Below, piece after piece: positions 20,938 through 31,493 of a stretch of DNA of 64,000 bases. Where the stretch lies: contig JAIOJX010000032.1 in NCBI GenBank assembly GCA_022376925.1, positions 105,268,794-105,332,793 on the forward strand, read 5' to 3'. Source of the DNA: Tragulus kanchil (lineage: Eukaryota; Chordata; Mammalia; Artiodactyla; Tragulidae). Position numbers and translations under genes: made by a program. The notes beneath the pieces were generated by a model that made no database searches, was not told the DNA's origin, and saw nothing but the letters and a program-made list of their open reading frames with translations. How positions within the stretch are numbered: position 1 is the first letter of the stretch; each line of letters opens with the position of its first letter.

Positions 20938-21146
20938 TTTGTTTTGTTTTAATTTTGGTCTCTTTTATTGGTTTTTTATTTATTTATTTTCATCCATCTT
21001 TATTCTCTGGCCTGTGGGGCCTCCCATTGCAGTGGTCTCTCTCCTTGCAGAGCACCGGCTCTGGGTACATGGGCTCCAGAGCACTGGCTGGTAATTGGAC
21101 ACACTGGTCTAGCTGCTCCGCAGCACGTGGGATCTTTCCAGACCAG
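20938..21146 (-). mobile_element. Minus-strand tRNA SINE truncated by the duplication junction
   Basis: On + it starts with an A-tail complement (TTTTATTTATTTATTTTCAT) and reaches CCAGACCAGG, where the sequence jumps to copy 2 of E. The tRNA head is missing here but present in the full version at 22030-22312. Confidence 0.88.
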
Positions 21147-21284
21147 GGACTACATCAAAAATAAAAACTGTGTATCAAAAGACACAGCCAGCCATTACTA
21201 GGCTACCCAGAGAGTGGGGGGATATATTTGTGAATCATGTATCTGATAAGGGATTAACACCCAGAATACATAAAGAACTCCTAT

Positions 21285-21602
21285 GGGGCTTCCCCTGGTG
21301 GTCCAGTGGGTAAGGACACCGCCTTGCAGTGCAAGGGGCGCCGGTTCGATCCCTGACCTGGGAAGATCCCACATGCTGGGGAGCGGCTGGACCCATGTGT
21401 CCAATTACCAAGCCGGAGCTCTGGAGCGCATGCGCCCAGAGCCGGCTCTGCAACGACAGACGCCACCGCGATGGGAGGCCCACAGGAGCCAAAGAACAAA
21501 GACGGATGAAAATGGAGAAATGAAAGACCAATAGAAGTGGCCCGCCCGCTCCCCTCCCTCCCCAACCTGACCCCCGCCCAAAATAAATAAATAAATAAAT
21601 CT
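21285..21602 (+). mobile_element. tRNA SINE of the young subfamily (copy 2 of E)
   Basis: Duplicate of the element at 20193-20510 in the second copy of duplication E; not an independent insertion. Confidence 0.92.
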
Positions 21603-22029
21603 AAAAAGAACTCCTACAACCCAACAACAGCAACACAAAGATGATAATTTTAAAATGGGCAAAGGACTCGAATAGACACGTCTCCTAAGAAAATACAGAT
21701 ATGGTCAGTAAGCACATGAAATGATTCACAGGACCACTATTAAGGAAATGCAAGTCAAAACCACAATGAGATACCTGTTAGGATAGCTACCATTAAACAA
21801 AGAAAGAAAGAAAGAAAATAACAAGTGCTATCACAGATGTGGCCCTTTGTGCACCATTGGTGGAATGTAAAATAGTGCAACTACTATGAAAAATGGTACA
21901 GCAATTTCTCAAAATTAAAAATGGAATTACCATATGATCCAGCAATTCTACTTTTTTTTAATGGGCCTCCATGTCAGTTTATTAGATGGCATCACCGACT
22001 CAACACTCATGAGTTGTTGGTTTTTTTTG

Positions 22030-22312
22030 TTTGTTTTGTTTTAATTTTGGTCTCTTTTATTGGTTTTTTATTTATTTATTTTCATCCATCTTTATTCTCT
22101 GGCCTGTGGGGCCTCCCATTGCAGTGGTCTCTCTCCTTGCAGAGCACCGGCTCTGGGTACATGGGCTCCAGAGCACTGGCTGGTAATTGGACACACTGGT
22201 CTAGCTGCTCCGCAGCACGTGGGATCTTTCCAGACCAGGGATTGAACAGGTGCCCCTTGCACTGCAAGGCAGACTCTTTCTTTACCCACTGCACTGCCAG
22301 GGAAGCTCCATC
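22030..22312 (-). mobile_element. Minus-strand tRNA SINE, complete
   Basis: The complement of the young-subfamily body (GGCCTCCCATTGCAGTGG, CAGAGCACCGGCTCTGGGTA) ends with CACTGCACTGCCAGGGAAGC, the complement of the head. It is more diverged than the + strand copies. Confidence 0.85.
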
Positions 22313-22633
22313 AATTCCACTTTTGATCTATACCCAAAAGAATCAAAAGCAGGGACTTGAAGCAATATTTGTACACCCATGTTCAGAGCAGCATTGTTCA
22401 CAATGGCCAAAAGGTGGAAGCAACCACTGTGACCACTGACAGATGAATGGATAAACAAAGTGTGGAAAAGCATTCAACAGACTTACAGACACGGGGTGGG
22501 GGAGGAAGGAGAGGGTGAGATGTATGGAGACAGTAACATGGAAACTTACATTACTGTATGTAAAATACGTAGCCAATGGGCATTTGCTGTATGACTCAGG
22601 GAACTTAAAGAGGGCTCTGTAACAACCTGGAGG

Positions 22634-24857
22634 GGTGGGATGGGGACGGAGATGGGAGGGAGGTGCACGAGGGAGGGGACCTACCTATACCTCTGGCTGA
22701 TTCAGGCGGATGTTTGGCAGAAAACAACCAAATTCCGTAAAGCAGTTATCCTTCAATTAAAAAGTAAGTAAATTCACAAAGACAAAAAGGAAGGAAATTC
22801 TGCAATACGCTACAACATGGATGAACATTGGGGATATTATGCTGGTGAAATAAGCCAATCATAAAAGGGCATATACTGTACAACTCCACTGATACGAGGA
22901 ACCTAGAGTAGACAAACTCATAGAGACAGAAGTTACAATGTGGTTGTCAGGGACTGGGGACAAAGGAGGATGGGAAGTTGTTTAATGGGTACAGAATTGC
23001 AACTTGCAAGATGCAAAGAGCTCAGAAGACAGGTGGTGATGATGGTTATGCAACGGTGTGAGCGTACGTGATGCCGCTGAACTGTACACTTAAAAATGGT
23101 TATGGTAAATTTCCTGTTGTGTGTTTTTTACCACAGTTACGAATAATTTTAAAAATTGAAAAGACCTTTTAAAATCAAATAGTCACAACCATATTGGAAA
23201 GATGGGTGAGGGTTGACTCAGAGAGTGTGTGGGTGTCTGTGTGTGTATGTTTTAGGGGTGTGGGAGGTGGAGGGGGTGGTAAGAGACCTAAATCCTTGTC
23301 TTTGTGGTGGGAAGGCAAAAGACAGTGCCTGAAATGGAAAGATAAACAGAAATGTGTGTTATTTAACGATAGGGAGGTAAATACCAGAAGAATCAGCTAA
23401 AAGATTTGAAAGTGCTTGCCTCCGGGGAGAAGGAAGTGGAGGTAGGAAGTGAATGACTTAAGTTTCTCCTAACAAGTGTGCAGAAGTATTTGATTCTTTC
23501 AAGTATGGGAATTGAAACTTATAAGAAAAAAATTAAAACGAAAACTAAACCCAAACAAAAACAAACGAAAAATTGTTGAGCCTTCCTTAGAAGGTCCTGA
23601 AACTCAGGGGACCAGCCCGCTAATGGCCTCTGAGTCACCTTGAAGAGCCTGTGGTCATGGACAGAGTGGTCAGGGCTCCCGCCTTCCATTCTTTTCCCCT
23701 AGATTAAGTGGGGACAAGAGCTGGTGGGAAGCAAGATGCTCGGAGGCGGTGGGATGGGGACGGAGATGGGAGGGAGGTGCACGAGGGAGGGGACCTACCT
23801 ATACCTCTGGCTGATTCAGGCGGATGTTTGGCAGAAAACAACCAAATTCCGTAAAGCAGTTATCCTTCAATTAAAAAGTAAGTAAATTCACAAAGACAAA
23901 AAGGAAGGAAATTCTGCAATACGCTACAACATGGATGAACATTGGGGATATTATGCTGGTGAAATAAGCCAATCATAAAAGGGCATATACTGTACAACTC
24001 CACTGATACGAGGAACCTAGAGTAGACAAACTCATAGAGACAGAAGTTACAATGTGGTTGTCAGGGACTGGGGACAAAGGAGGATGGGAAGTTGTTTAAT
24101 GGGTACAGAATTGCAACTTGCAAGATGCAAAGAGCTCAGAAGACAGGTGGTGATGATGGTTATGCAACGGTGTGAGCGTACGTGATGCCGCTGAACTGTA
24201 CACTTAAAAATGGTTATGGTAAATTTCCTGTTGTGTGTTTTTTACAACAGTCACGGAGAATTTTAAAAATTGAAAAGACCTTTTAAAATCAAATAGTCAC
24301 AACCATATTGGAAAGATGGGTGAGGGTTGACTCAGAGAGTGTGTGGGTGTCTGTGTGTGTATGTTTTAGGGGTGTGGGAGGTGGAGGGGGTGGTAAGAGA
24401 CCTAAATCCTTGTCTTTGTGGTGGGAAGGCAAAAGACAGTGCCTGAAATGGAAAGATAAACAGAAATGTGTGTTATTTAACGATAGGGAGGTAAATACCA
24501 GAAGAATCAGCTAAAAGATTTGAAAGTGCTTGCCTCCGGGGAGAAGGAAGTGGAGGTAGGAAGTGAATGACTTAAGTTTCTCCTAACAAGTGTGCAGAAG
24601 TATTTGATTCTTTCAAGTATGGGAATTGAAACTTATAAGAAAAAAATTAAAACGAAAACTAAACCCAAACAAAAACAAACGAAAAATTGTTGAGCCTTCC
24701 TTAGAAGGTCCTGAAACTCAGGGGACCAGCCCGCTAATGGCCTCTGAGTCACCTTGAAGAGCCTGTGGTCATGGACAGAGTGGTCAGGGCTCCTGTTTTC
24801 CATTCTTTTCCCCCTAGATTAAGTGGGGGACAAGGAGCTGGTGGGAAGCAAGATGCA
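22634..24857. repeat. Tandem duplication F (unit about 1114 bp)
   Basis: Copy 1 is 22634-23747 and copy 2 is 23748 to about 24857. Both contain GGTGGGATGGGGACGGAGAT. The copy 1 tail AGCAAGATGCTCGGAGGCGG departs from copy 2 AGCAAGATGCATCTGGCTGG. Small differences: TTTTTACCACAGTTACGAAT versus TTTTACAACAGTCACGGAGA, and GCTCCCGCCTTCC versus GCTCCTGTTTTCC. Confidence 0.94.
22790..23170 (+). mobile_element. Older LINE-1 3' remnant (copy 1 of F; copy 2 at about 23904-24284)
   Basis: TACAACATGGATGAACATTG, TTATGCTGGTGAAATAAGCC, CTCATAGAGACAGAAGTTAC, CTGTACACTTAAAAATGG are typical L1M-type ORF2 end and 3' UTR phrases on the + strand. Strongly decayed. Confidence 0.72.
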
Positions 24858-24952
24858 TCTGGCTGGACGGAGGAGCACTGTTTACTTGAATAAGCACACA
24901 TTTATGTTCATGTGTACTGGAAAATATGATTGACATATCAAACCTGTGATTT

Positions 24953-27128
24953 CATGGAGATTCTTGCTTAGGATGAAGAGAAGTTTATTAAGTGAAAGGT
25001 TTTAAAGGACACTACTAGGATGACAGCAGAGGAGGTGAGTGGAAATGGAGAAAGTCATTCCTGGAGCATAAGAATGACCACCTGTCGTGGGAAATCCTGA
25101 CCTAGACCAACCCTCATGCTAGGAATAGGAACCCAAGTTCAGAGAGGGCAAGGCACCTGCCCTGTGTCCTCCAGCAAGGCAGTGAAGGAAGCAGATGAGA
25201 CTCTCCTGGGAGCACACGGCCAAGAGGCAAGAACCCAAGGCAGGGTTTGTCTTGCTGTGCTCTGGTCAGCTTTGAAGGCTTGAAATGCCTTCATCCTCTC
25301 AGTTCCTCGGCGTCTGCTCTGAATGATGAATGAGTTTCTATTGATGATAGCAATTATATTCATGGCAGTTGCAGATAGTCCTTATGGAGTGCTCATTATA
25401 TACCAAAAAAAACCAATTATATAGTAAACACACACATATATGGTGTACTATGTACAGAAAGCCCTCTGAATGCTTTATTTATATTTATATATCTCATTCT
25501 CACAAACCCTATGACTGTTATACTCCTTCCCACACAGAACAGGGCTAACATGTGAAATCAAGAGGATATGGCCAAAAGGATGGAGTCTGACCTCCCTACT
25601 TGGGCTATAAGAAACATTGTGACTTCCTCCTTGCTTTCTCTCTCTCCCTCTTGGATGGGGGAAGCCAGCTGCCATGTTGGAAGGACACTCAAGCAGGCCA
25701 CTCTGGAGACATCTGTGTGCTAAAGCACTGAGTCACCCTGCCAACAGCTAGCGTGAGCTTGCCAGGCACATGAGTGAGCCAACCAAGACCCTCCAGCCCC
25801 AGCTAAACCATCAGAAGACTGGAGCCTGACCAACATTGTGATGAAACCAAGCTGTTCCCACATTCCTGACCCACAGACAGCATGAGGGATAATAAATACT
25901 TGTTGTTGTTCTGAGTTGCTAAGTTTTACATTATTTTGTTATGCAGGTAATTAATACTATTAGGTAACAAAGTCATCCCCATTTTGCTGGGGAGTTTCCC
26001 CAGCTACACATGATTTACACCATGGAGATTCTTGCTTAGGATGAAGAGAAGTTTATTAAGTGAAAGGTTTTAAAGGACACTACTAGGATGACAGCAGAGG
26101 AGGTGAGTGGAAATGGAGAAAGTCATTCCTGGAGCATAAGAATGACCACCTGTCGTGGGAAATCCTGACCTAGACCAACCCTCATGCTAGGAATAGGAAC
26201 CCAAGTTCAGAGAGGGCAAGGCACCTGCCCTGTGTCCTCCAGCAAGGCAGTGAAGGAAGCAGATGAGACTCTCCTGGGAGCACACGGCCAAGAGGCAAGA
26301 ACCCAAGGCAGGGTTTGTCTTGCTGTGCTCTGGTCAGCTTTGAAGGCTTGAAATGCCTTCATCCTCTCAGTTCCTCGGCGTCTGCTCTGAATGATGAATG
26401 AGTTTCTATTGATGATAGCAATTATATTCATGGCAGTTGCAGATAGTCCTTATGGAGTGCTCATTATATACCAAAAAAAACCAATTATATAGTAAACACA
26501 CACATATATGGTGTACTATGTACAGAAAGCCCTCTGAATGCTTTATTTATATTTATATATCTCATTCTCACAAACCCTATGACTGTTATACTCCTTCCCA
26601 CACAGAACAGGGCTAACATGTGAAATCAAGAGGATATGGCCAAAAGGATGGAGTCTGACCTCCCTACTTGGGCTATAAGAAACATTGTGACTTCCTCCTT
26701 GCTTTCTCTCTCTCCCTCTTGGATGGGGGAAGCCAGCTGCCATGTTGGAAGGACACTCAAGCAGGCCACTCTGGAGACATCTGTGTGCTAAAGCACTGAG
26801 TCACCCTGCCAACAGCTAGCGTGAGCTTGCCAGGCACATGAGTGAGCCAACCAAGACCCTCCAGCCCCAGCTAAACCATCAGAAGACTGGAGCCTGACCA
26901 ACATTGTGATGAAACCAAGCTGTTCCCACATTCCTGACCCACAGACAGCATGAGGGATAATAAATACTTGTTGTTGTTCTGAGTTGCTAAGTTTTACATT
27001 ATTTTGTTATGCAGGTAATTAATACTATTAGGTAACAAAGTCATCCCCATTTTGCTGACAATGATGAGGCACAGAGAGTTCAAGTAACTTGTTCCAGGTC
27101 ACGCAGCTACACATGATTTACACCATGG
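24953..27128. repeat. Tandem duplication G (unit about 1068-1108 bp)
   Basis: Copy 1 is 24953-26020 and copy 2 is 26021-27128. CATGG is shared at left edge, junction and right edge. Just before the junction copy 1 reads TTTGCTGGGGAGTTTCCCCAG, where copy 2 has about 48 bp (TTTGCTGACAATGATGAGGC onward to CACGCAG). Copy 1 is therefore shortened and altered at its end. Confidence 0.95.
25530..25975 (+). mobile_element. MaLR/MLT1-like LTR (copy 1 of G; copy 2 at 26598-27043)
   Basis: GGGGAAGCCAGCTGCCATGT, TTGGAAGGACACTCAAGCAG, CCAACAGCTAGCGTGAG, CATTCCTGACCCACAGACAG, GATAATAAATACTTGTTGTT and TGAGTTGCTAAGTTTTACAT follow the order of an MLT1-type LTR, including its polyadenylation region. It is an ancient, non-coding solitary LTR. 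Confidence 0.75.
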
Positions 27129-28952
27129 CAGTTTACATCTGTATAAAGTTCACGTAACAAGTGAGAATCCTTATTTTACAGGAAATGAAGATACTATGCT
27201 AGAGAGAAGAGAGGAGAGAGAAACACATAAGGACAGTGACAAAGAGAAATTGGCAATTGGTTTCCAGTACCCAGGCTGGGCTAGACTTCTGTAAAGTGAA
27301 GGCCGTGGACAGCGGGAGAGCTCTGTTCTTCTGGCAGCTTAGCCGTGATTAGCTTGGGGCCACTGGTCTCTGACCTGGGCTAGATGCATGACACAGCCTT
27401 GGGTATCTGGGCGTCGAGATGTGACGCCCGTGGGCACCCCCTCTCTGGGGCTCTTATCACCCTGCCCTGCAACTGTCTGCCCCCAGGCCCGAGATTCTCA
27501 AGGGCAAGAATGGAGTCTTGTGCATCTGTGCTCCTTGCCTAGTGCAAAGCCAGCCGGAGCAGCTGGGGGAGGTGCATACGCAGAAGACTCTCTGGCCCTG
27601 GCACTGGAGGGAATTCATATCACACCACCCTTTAACACTTTATCACTGGGGACACAGCAAGGACCAGGATGACCTAGTTTCGGACTTGAGCAGCTCCCCA
27701 TTGGATGAGGAAGCCAACAATGATATCCCAGCATGATCAGAGAGACTGGGACACATGGGAGAGTATCTAGGGGCGGCTAGAGGATTTCCCAGAGGAAGAA
27801 AGGTGAGCTGAGGCCCAAAGAGCACCCAGAAGTCAGCCAGAGCAAGACGGTTCTCAGCAGAGGACACAGGCGAGCAGAGGCCCGAGGTTTTCTTGGAGGA
27901 CAGAGTGAGGGAGCAGAACGTGCAGTGGGTGAACCACTGGGCCTCTGGCGGCTCACAGAGACCTGGGAGAGGCAGGGTGACGTGTGGACAGCAGGCGGGA
28001 CGCCACCTGCTTCTGTCTCGTGGGGAATTCACTGCACTTGGGGTTGGGTTTGAAGGTTTTCTTTGGAAACCCAGGACTGGATGAGGCCTGTATGCTTGAG
28101 TCAGCCCAGGGTGGAAAGAGAGGACAGATGAGGACAAGAAGTTACTTGGTCACAAGCTGTACCAGGACCTCAGTGTCTGCTCGGTATCTGGTGTGTGCTA
28201 AGAGCCAGGCTTTCTCCATTCGCCCCTCACTGAAATCAACCAACTTAGGTGCCCTGAAAAATGCCCGGTTCTGCCCTCTGGGTTCAAATGCTAGCCTCTC
28301 CATTTATCAGCTATATGACCTCCCCACCCTTTAGTCTGCTCATCTGTAAAATGCGACCAACATAAAACCTGCTTGATGCAGATATTGTAAGGAACAAATA
28401 AATACCCAGACAGTGCCTGACCCTCTTCCCACCCCCAGCAAGTGTACAATGAGCATTAGCTATCATTATTATTTGGCATGGTTTTACTTTTAACCTTTTC
28501 AAGGATTTAAACGTCATTTATCTAATGTTTATTATATACCAAGGCTTGTGTTTATCCTCTGAAAATAGAAGTAAATAAGACATAGTCCTCCTAGAGATAC
28601 AGAAACCATGACTAAAGGCAAAAACAAAACACTGATCAAATGTGCTCTGTGCCAGAGACCCAGAGATGTATGAGAGCTGGCTTCTGTCCTCAGTAAGGTC
28701 ACAGGCTGACCAGGGAGAGAGAGAAGTGGCACGAACTGAGCAGGGACTGAGAGGAGCCTGGAGAACTTCTGGTAGGGGGGTTTTGAGAGACAAGTTGCAT
28801 ACTTTGGCAGCTGGCTATGCGTTACACAGTATGAGTAAAGACCCTCTTGGAGGGGAGATCAAGGAAGGCTCAGTCTTATTCCTTGACTGTTAGGAAGTTA
28901 TCAGAGGTTTTTGACCAGGAATTATGTTTGAATAATAGTAACTTAACTAGTG
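27129..28952. other. Gene-less stretch
   Basis: Mostly unique-looking sequence. A MIR-like piece lies near 28290-28460 (CCTCCCCACCCTTTAGTCTG, TCATCTGTAAAATGCGACC). Open frames of 60-160 codons are present on both strands but overlap and carry no recognisable domains. Confidence 0.5.
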
Positions 28953-29171
28953 GGCTTCCCCCGTGGCTCAGCAGTAAAGAATCCACCTGAAAGGCAGGAT
29001 CTGCAGGAGACAAGGGTTTGATCCCTGCCTGGGCTGGGAAGATCCCCTGGAGCAGGGCGTGGCAAACCACTCCAGTATTCTTGCCTGGAGAATCCCATGG
29101 AGAGAGGAGCCTGGTGGGCTACAGTCCAAAGGATCGCAAAGACTGAGGTGACTTCGCATGCATGCACGCAA
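28953..29171 (+). mobile_element. Bov-tA type SINE
   Basis: GGGCTTCCCCCGTGGCTCAG, GTAAAGAATCCACCTGAAAG, GGTTTGATCCCTGCC, TCTTGCCTGGAGAATCCCAT, GGAGCCTGGTGGGCTACAG. A possible target-site duplication is AACTTAACTAGT on the left and AACTTAATGAGT on the right. Confidence 0.93.
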
Positions 29172-29412
29172 CTTAATGAGTAGCTATTATGCACCTACTG
29201 TATACTGCATGCTCAGCATACATAATCTCTACTGTAATCCTCACAACCCCATGAGGTACTGTCATCATTTCCATTTTACAAGTAAAGAAACTGAGACACA
29301 GAGGTTAAGTGAGATGTCCAGCATCACGTAGCTAGGAAGGGAAGAAACAGACTTCAACGCAGGCACTCTAACCCGCAGCCCATGCTCTTCATCTCTCTAC
29401 CTTGCTGCCTCT
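29172..29412 (+). mobile_element. MIR element
   Basis: GCTATTATGCACCTACTGTA, TCCATTTTACAAGTAAAGAA, ACTGAGACACAGAGGTTAAG, CATCACGTAGCTAGGAAGGG follow the MIR consensus order over about 240 bp. Confidence 0.85.
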
Positions 29413-29589
29413 GAACTTTAGTCCATGCAATCTTACAACTAGAATGAACCTATGAAATTCCCCACTGCTACTTCACAGACGAGAAACTGAAGGTCTCAGA
29501 TGGGAACTGACTTTCCTGAGACCACAGAGTGAAGGAGGTGCCAAGCTGAAGTGGTCGGTCTCGGCAGCAGGAGGGGCTCCGGTCCCACG

Positions 29590-29812
29590 CATCTCTCTGT
29601 CAGATGGGCACTGTTGCGCTTGGAACAAAATCCAGACCTCTCGCCGTGGTCTACAAAGCCCTTGTGGGATCAGAGCCTTGCTGCTCTCTCTGACCTCACC
29701 TGGTCATGCAGCTTCTCATCTCCAGACTCTCGGCAGCTGTCCTGCTGCCCTCTTTGCCAGCAATGCCTTTGCAGCGATCTTCCTAGGGTTGAATTCTGTC
29801 TCAATCCACAGG
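29590..29812 (+). mobile_element. LINE-2 fragment, 5' of a nested insertion
   Basis: AACAAAATCCAGACCTCTCG, GTCTACAAAGCCCTTGTGGG, CTGACCTCACCTGGTCATGC and TTGCCAGCAATGCCTTTGCAG follow the order of L2 3' sequence. The L2 seems to resume near 30585 (TTCAGTGAAATGCCACCTC). Duplicated at about 30732-30952. Confidence 0.6.
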
Positions 29813-30580
29813 GGATGTCATAACAAAATATCATAGACTCAGGGGCTTAAAAACAATGGAAATTTGTTGGGAGTACAAGAAATTCAGGGTCAAAGCACTG
29901 AAACGTCAAGATAACAGCAGATTTGGTGTCTGGTAAGAGCCCAGGAGGTGAGAGCTGGACCATAAAGAAGGCTGAGCAACAAAGAATCGATGCCTTTGAA
30001 CTGTGGTATTGAAGAATGCTCTTGAGAGTCCCTTGGACTGCAAGGAGACCAAACCACTCAATCCTAAAGGAATTCAACCCTAAATATTCATTGAAAGGGC
30101 TGATGCTGAAGCTGAAGTTCCGATACTTTGACCACCTGATGCGAGGCGATGACTCATTGGAAAAGAGTCTGATCTTGGGAAAAATAGAAGGCAGAAGGAG
30201 AAGGGGGCAACAGAAAGATGAGACGGTTGGATGGCATCACTGAGTCAATGGGGATGAGTTTGAGCAAGCTCCGGGAGGTGGAGGACAGGGAAGCCTGGTG
30301 TGCTGCAGTCCATAGGATCACAAAGGGCCAGACACGGCTGAGCGACTGAACTGAGAGCCCACTTCCGGTGTCACAGGTGACTGTCTTCTAGCTATGTCCT
30401 CAGATGGTAGAGGGGGCTAGAGATCTCCCTGGGGCCTCTTTTCTAAGGGCACTAGTTCTATGTACGTCTTGACTCCGAAAGACACCACTTTCAAACGTTC
30501 TTACTTTGGGGATTAGGTTTTAATATAACATCCAGGGAGGATACAAGCATTCCATCTACAGTAGACTCCTTCTTGGGCCT
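29813..30580 (+). mobile_element. Unnamed ancient interspersed repeat, split by Bov-B (copy 1 of H)
   Basis: ATGTCATAACAAAATATCAT, CTTAAAAACAATGGAAATTT and, beyond the Bov-B insert, GGCCTCTTTTCTAAGGGCAC and TGGGGATTAGGTTTTAATAT match a very common old mammalian repeat that I recognise but do not name. The same block recurs in the later copies of H and I. Confidence 0.6.
29944..30353 (+). mobile_element. Bov-B (RTE) LINE 3' end with target-site duplication (copy 1 of H)
   Basis: The + strand frame 30016-30243 encodes the C-terminal end of the Bov-B reverse transcriptase ORF: LLRVPWTARRPNHSILKE, then KLKFRYFDHLMR and GRRRRGQQ. It is preceded by the CTGAGCAACAAAGAATCGAT phrase and followed by CAAAGGGCCAGACACGGCTG and AGCGACTGAACTG. 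The frame is broken by stops, so it is a dead 5'-truncated copy of about 410 bp. Flanked by AGAGCCCA at 29936-29943 and 30354-30361. Confidence 0.92.
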
Positions 30581-31083
30581 TCAGTGAAATGCCACCTCTT
30601 CAGAGAGGCCTTCTGAAATGCCCCCCTTGCAAGCAGGTCTCAGATGGGAACTGACTTTCCTGAGACCACAGAGTGAAGGAGGTGCCAAGCTGAAGTGGTC
30701 GGTCTCGGCAGCAGGAGGGCCCGGTCCCACGCATCTCTCTGTCAGATGGGCACTGTTGCGCTTGGAACAAAATCCAGACCTCTCGCCGTGGTCTACAAAG
30801 CCCTTGTGGGATCAGAGCCTTGCTGCTCTTTTGACCTCACCTGGTCATGCAGCTTCTCATCTCCAGACTCTCGGCAGCTGTCCTGCTGCCCTCTTTGCCA
30901 GCAATGCCTTTGCAGCGATCTTCCTAGGGTTGAATTCTGTCTCAATCCACAGGGATGTCATAACAAAATATCATAGACTCAGGGGCTTAAAAACAATGGA
31001 AATTTGTTGGGAGTACAAGAAATTCAGGGTCAAAGCACTGAAACGTCAAGATAACAGCAGATTTGGTGTCTGGTAAGAGCCCA

Positions 31084-31493
31084 GGAGGTGAGAGCTGGAC
31101 CATAAAGAAGGCTGAGCAACAAAGAATCGATGCCTTTGAACTGTGGTATTGAAGAATGCTCTTGAGAGTCCCTTGGACTGCAAGGAGACCAAACCACTCA
31201 ATCCTAAAGGAATTCAACCCTAAATATTCATTGAAAGGGCTGATGCTGAAGCTGAAGTTCCGATACTTTGACCACCTGATGCGAGGCGATGACTCATTGG
31301 AAAAGAGTCTGATCTTGGGAAAAATAGAAGGCAGAAGGAGAAGGGGGCAACAGAAAGATGAGACGGTTGGATGGCATCACTGAGTCAATGGGGATGAGTT
31401 TGAGCAAGCTCCGGGAGGTGGAGGACAGGGAAGCCTGGTGTGCTGCAGTCCATAGGATCACAAAGGGCCAGACACGGCTGAGCGACTGAACTG
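31084..31493 (+). mobile_element. Bov-B LINE 3' end (copy 2 of H)
   Basis: Duplicate of 29944-30353 with identical appearance. The right AGAGCCCA duplication (31494-31501) is also the left breakpoint of duplication I. Confidence 0.92.

Larger units (their letters stand above)
20055..22238. repeat. Tandem duplication E (unit 1092 bp)
   Basis: Copy 1 is 20055-21146 and copy 2 is 21147-22238. Copy 1 stops inside a minus-strand SINE at CCAGACCAGG and jumps back to GACTACATCAAAAATAAAAA. Copy 2 reads through to ATTGAACAGGTGCCCC. The copies look identical by eye. Because the jump truncates a SINE, copy 2 plus its right flank is the natural arrangement. Confidence 0.96.
20000..22775 (+). mobile_element. 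LINE-1 ORF2 3' part and 3' UTR, decayed and interrupted
   Basis: Typical L1 ORF2 end sequence: ACACTAAAGCACAGGCAACA, AAAATGGGCAAAGGACTCG, GGAAATGCAAGTCAAAACC, ACCATATGATCCAGCAATTC, CAGCATTGTTCACAATGGCC, ACAGATGAATGGATAAACAA. It is followed by a ruminant L1 3' UTR (AACATGGAAACTTACATTAC, TTGCTGTATGACTCAGGGAA, CTCTGTAACAACCTGGAGGG) ending near 22775 with TTATCCTTCAATTAAAAAG. The reading frame is broken. Two SINEs interrupt it and duplication E repeats 1092 bp of it. Confidence 0.85.

Noticed and set aside
30016..30243. 75-codon frame with LLRVPWTARR
   Set aside because: It is a real trace of the Bov-B reverse transcriptase C-terminus but is 5'-truncated and broken, so it is reported as a mobile element and not as a gene.
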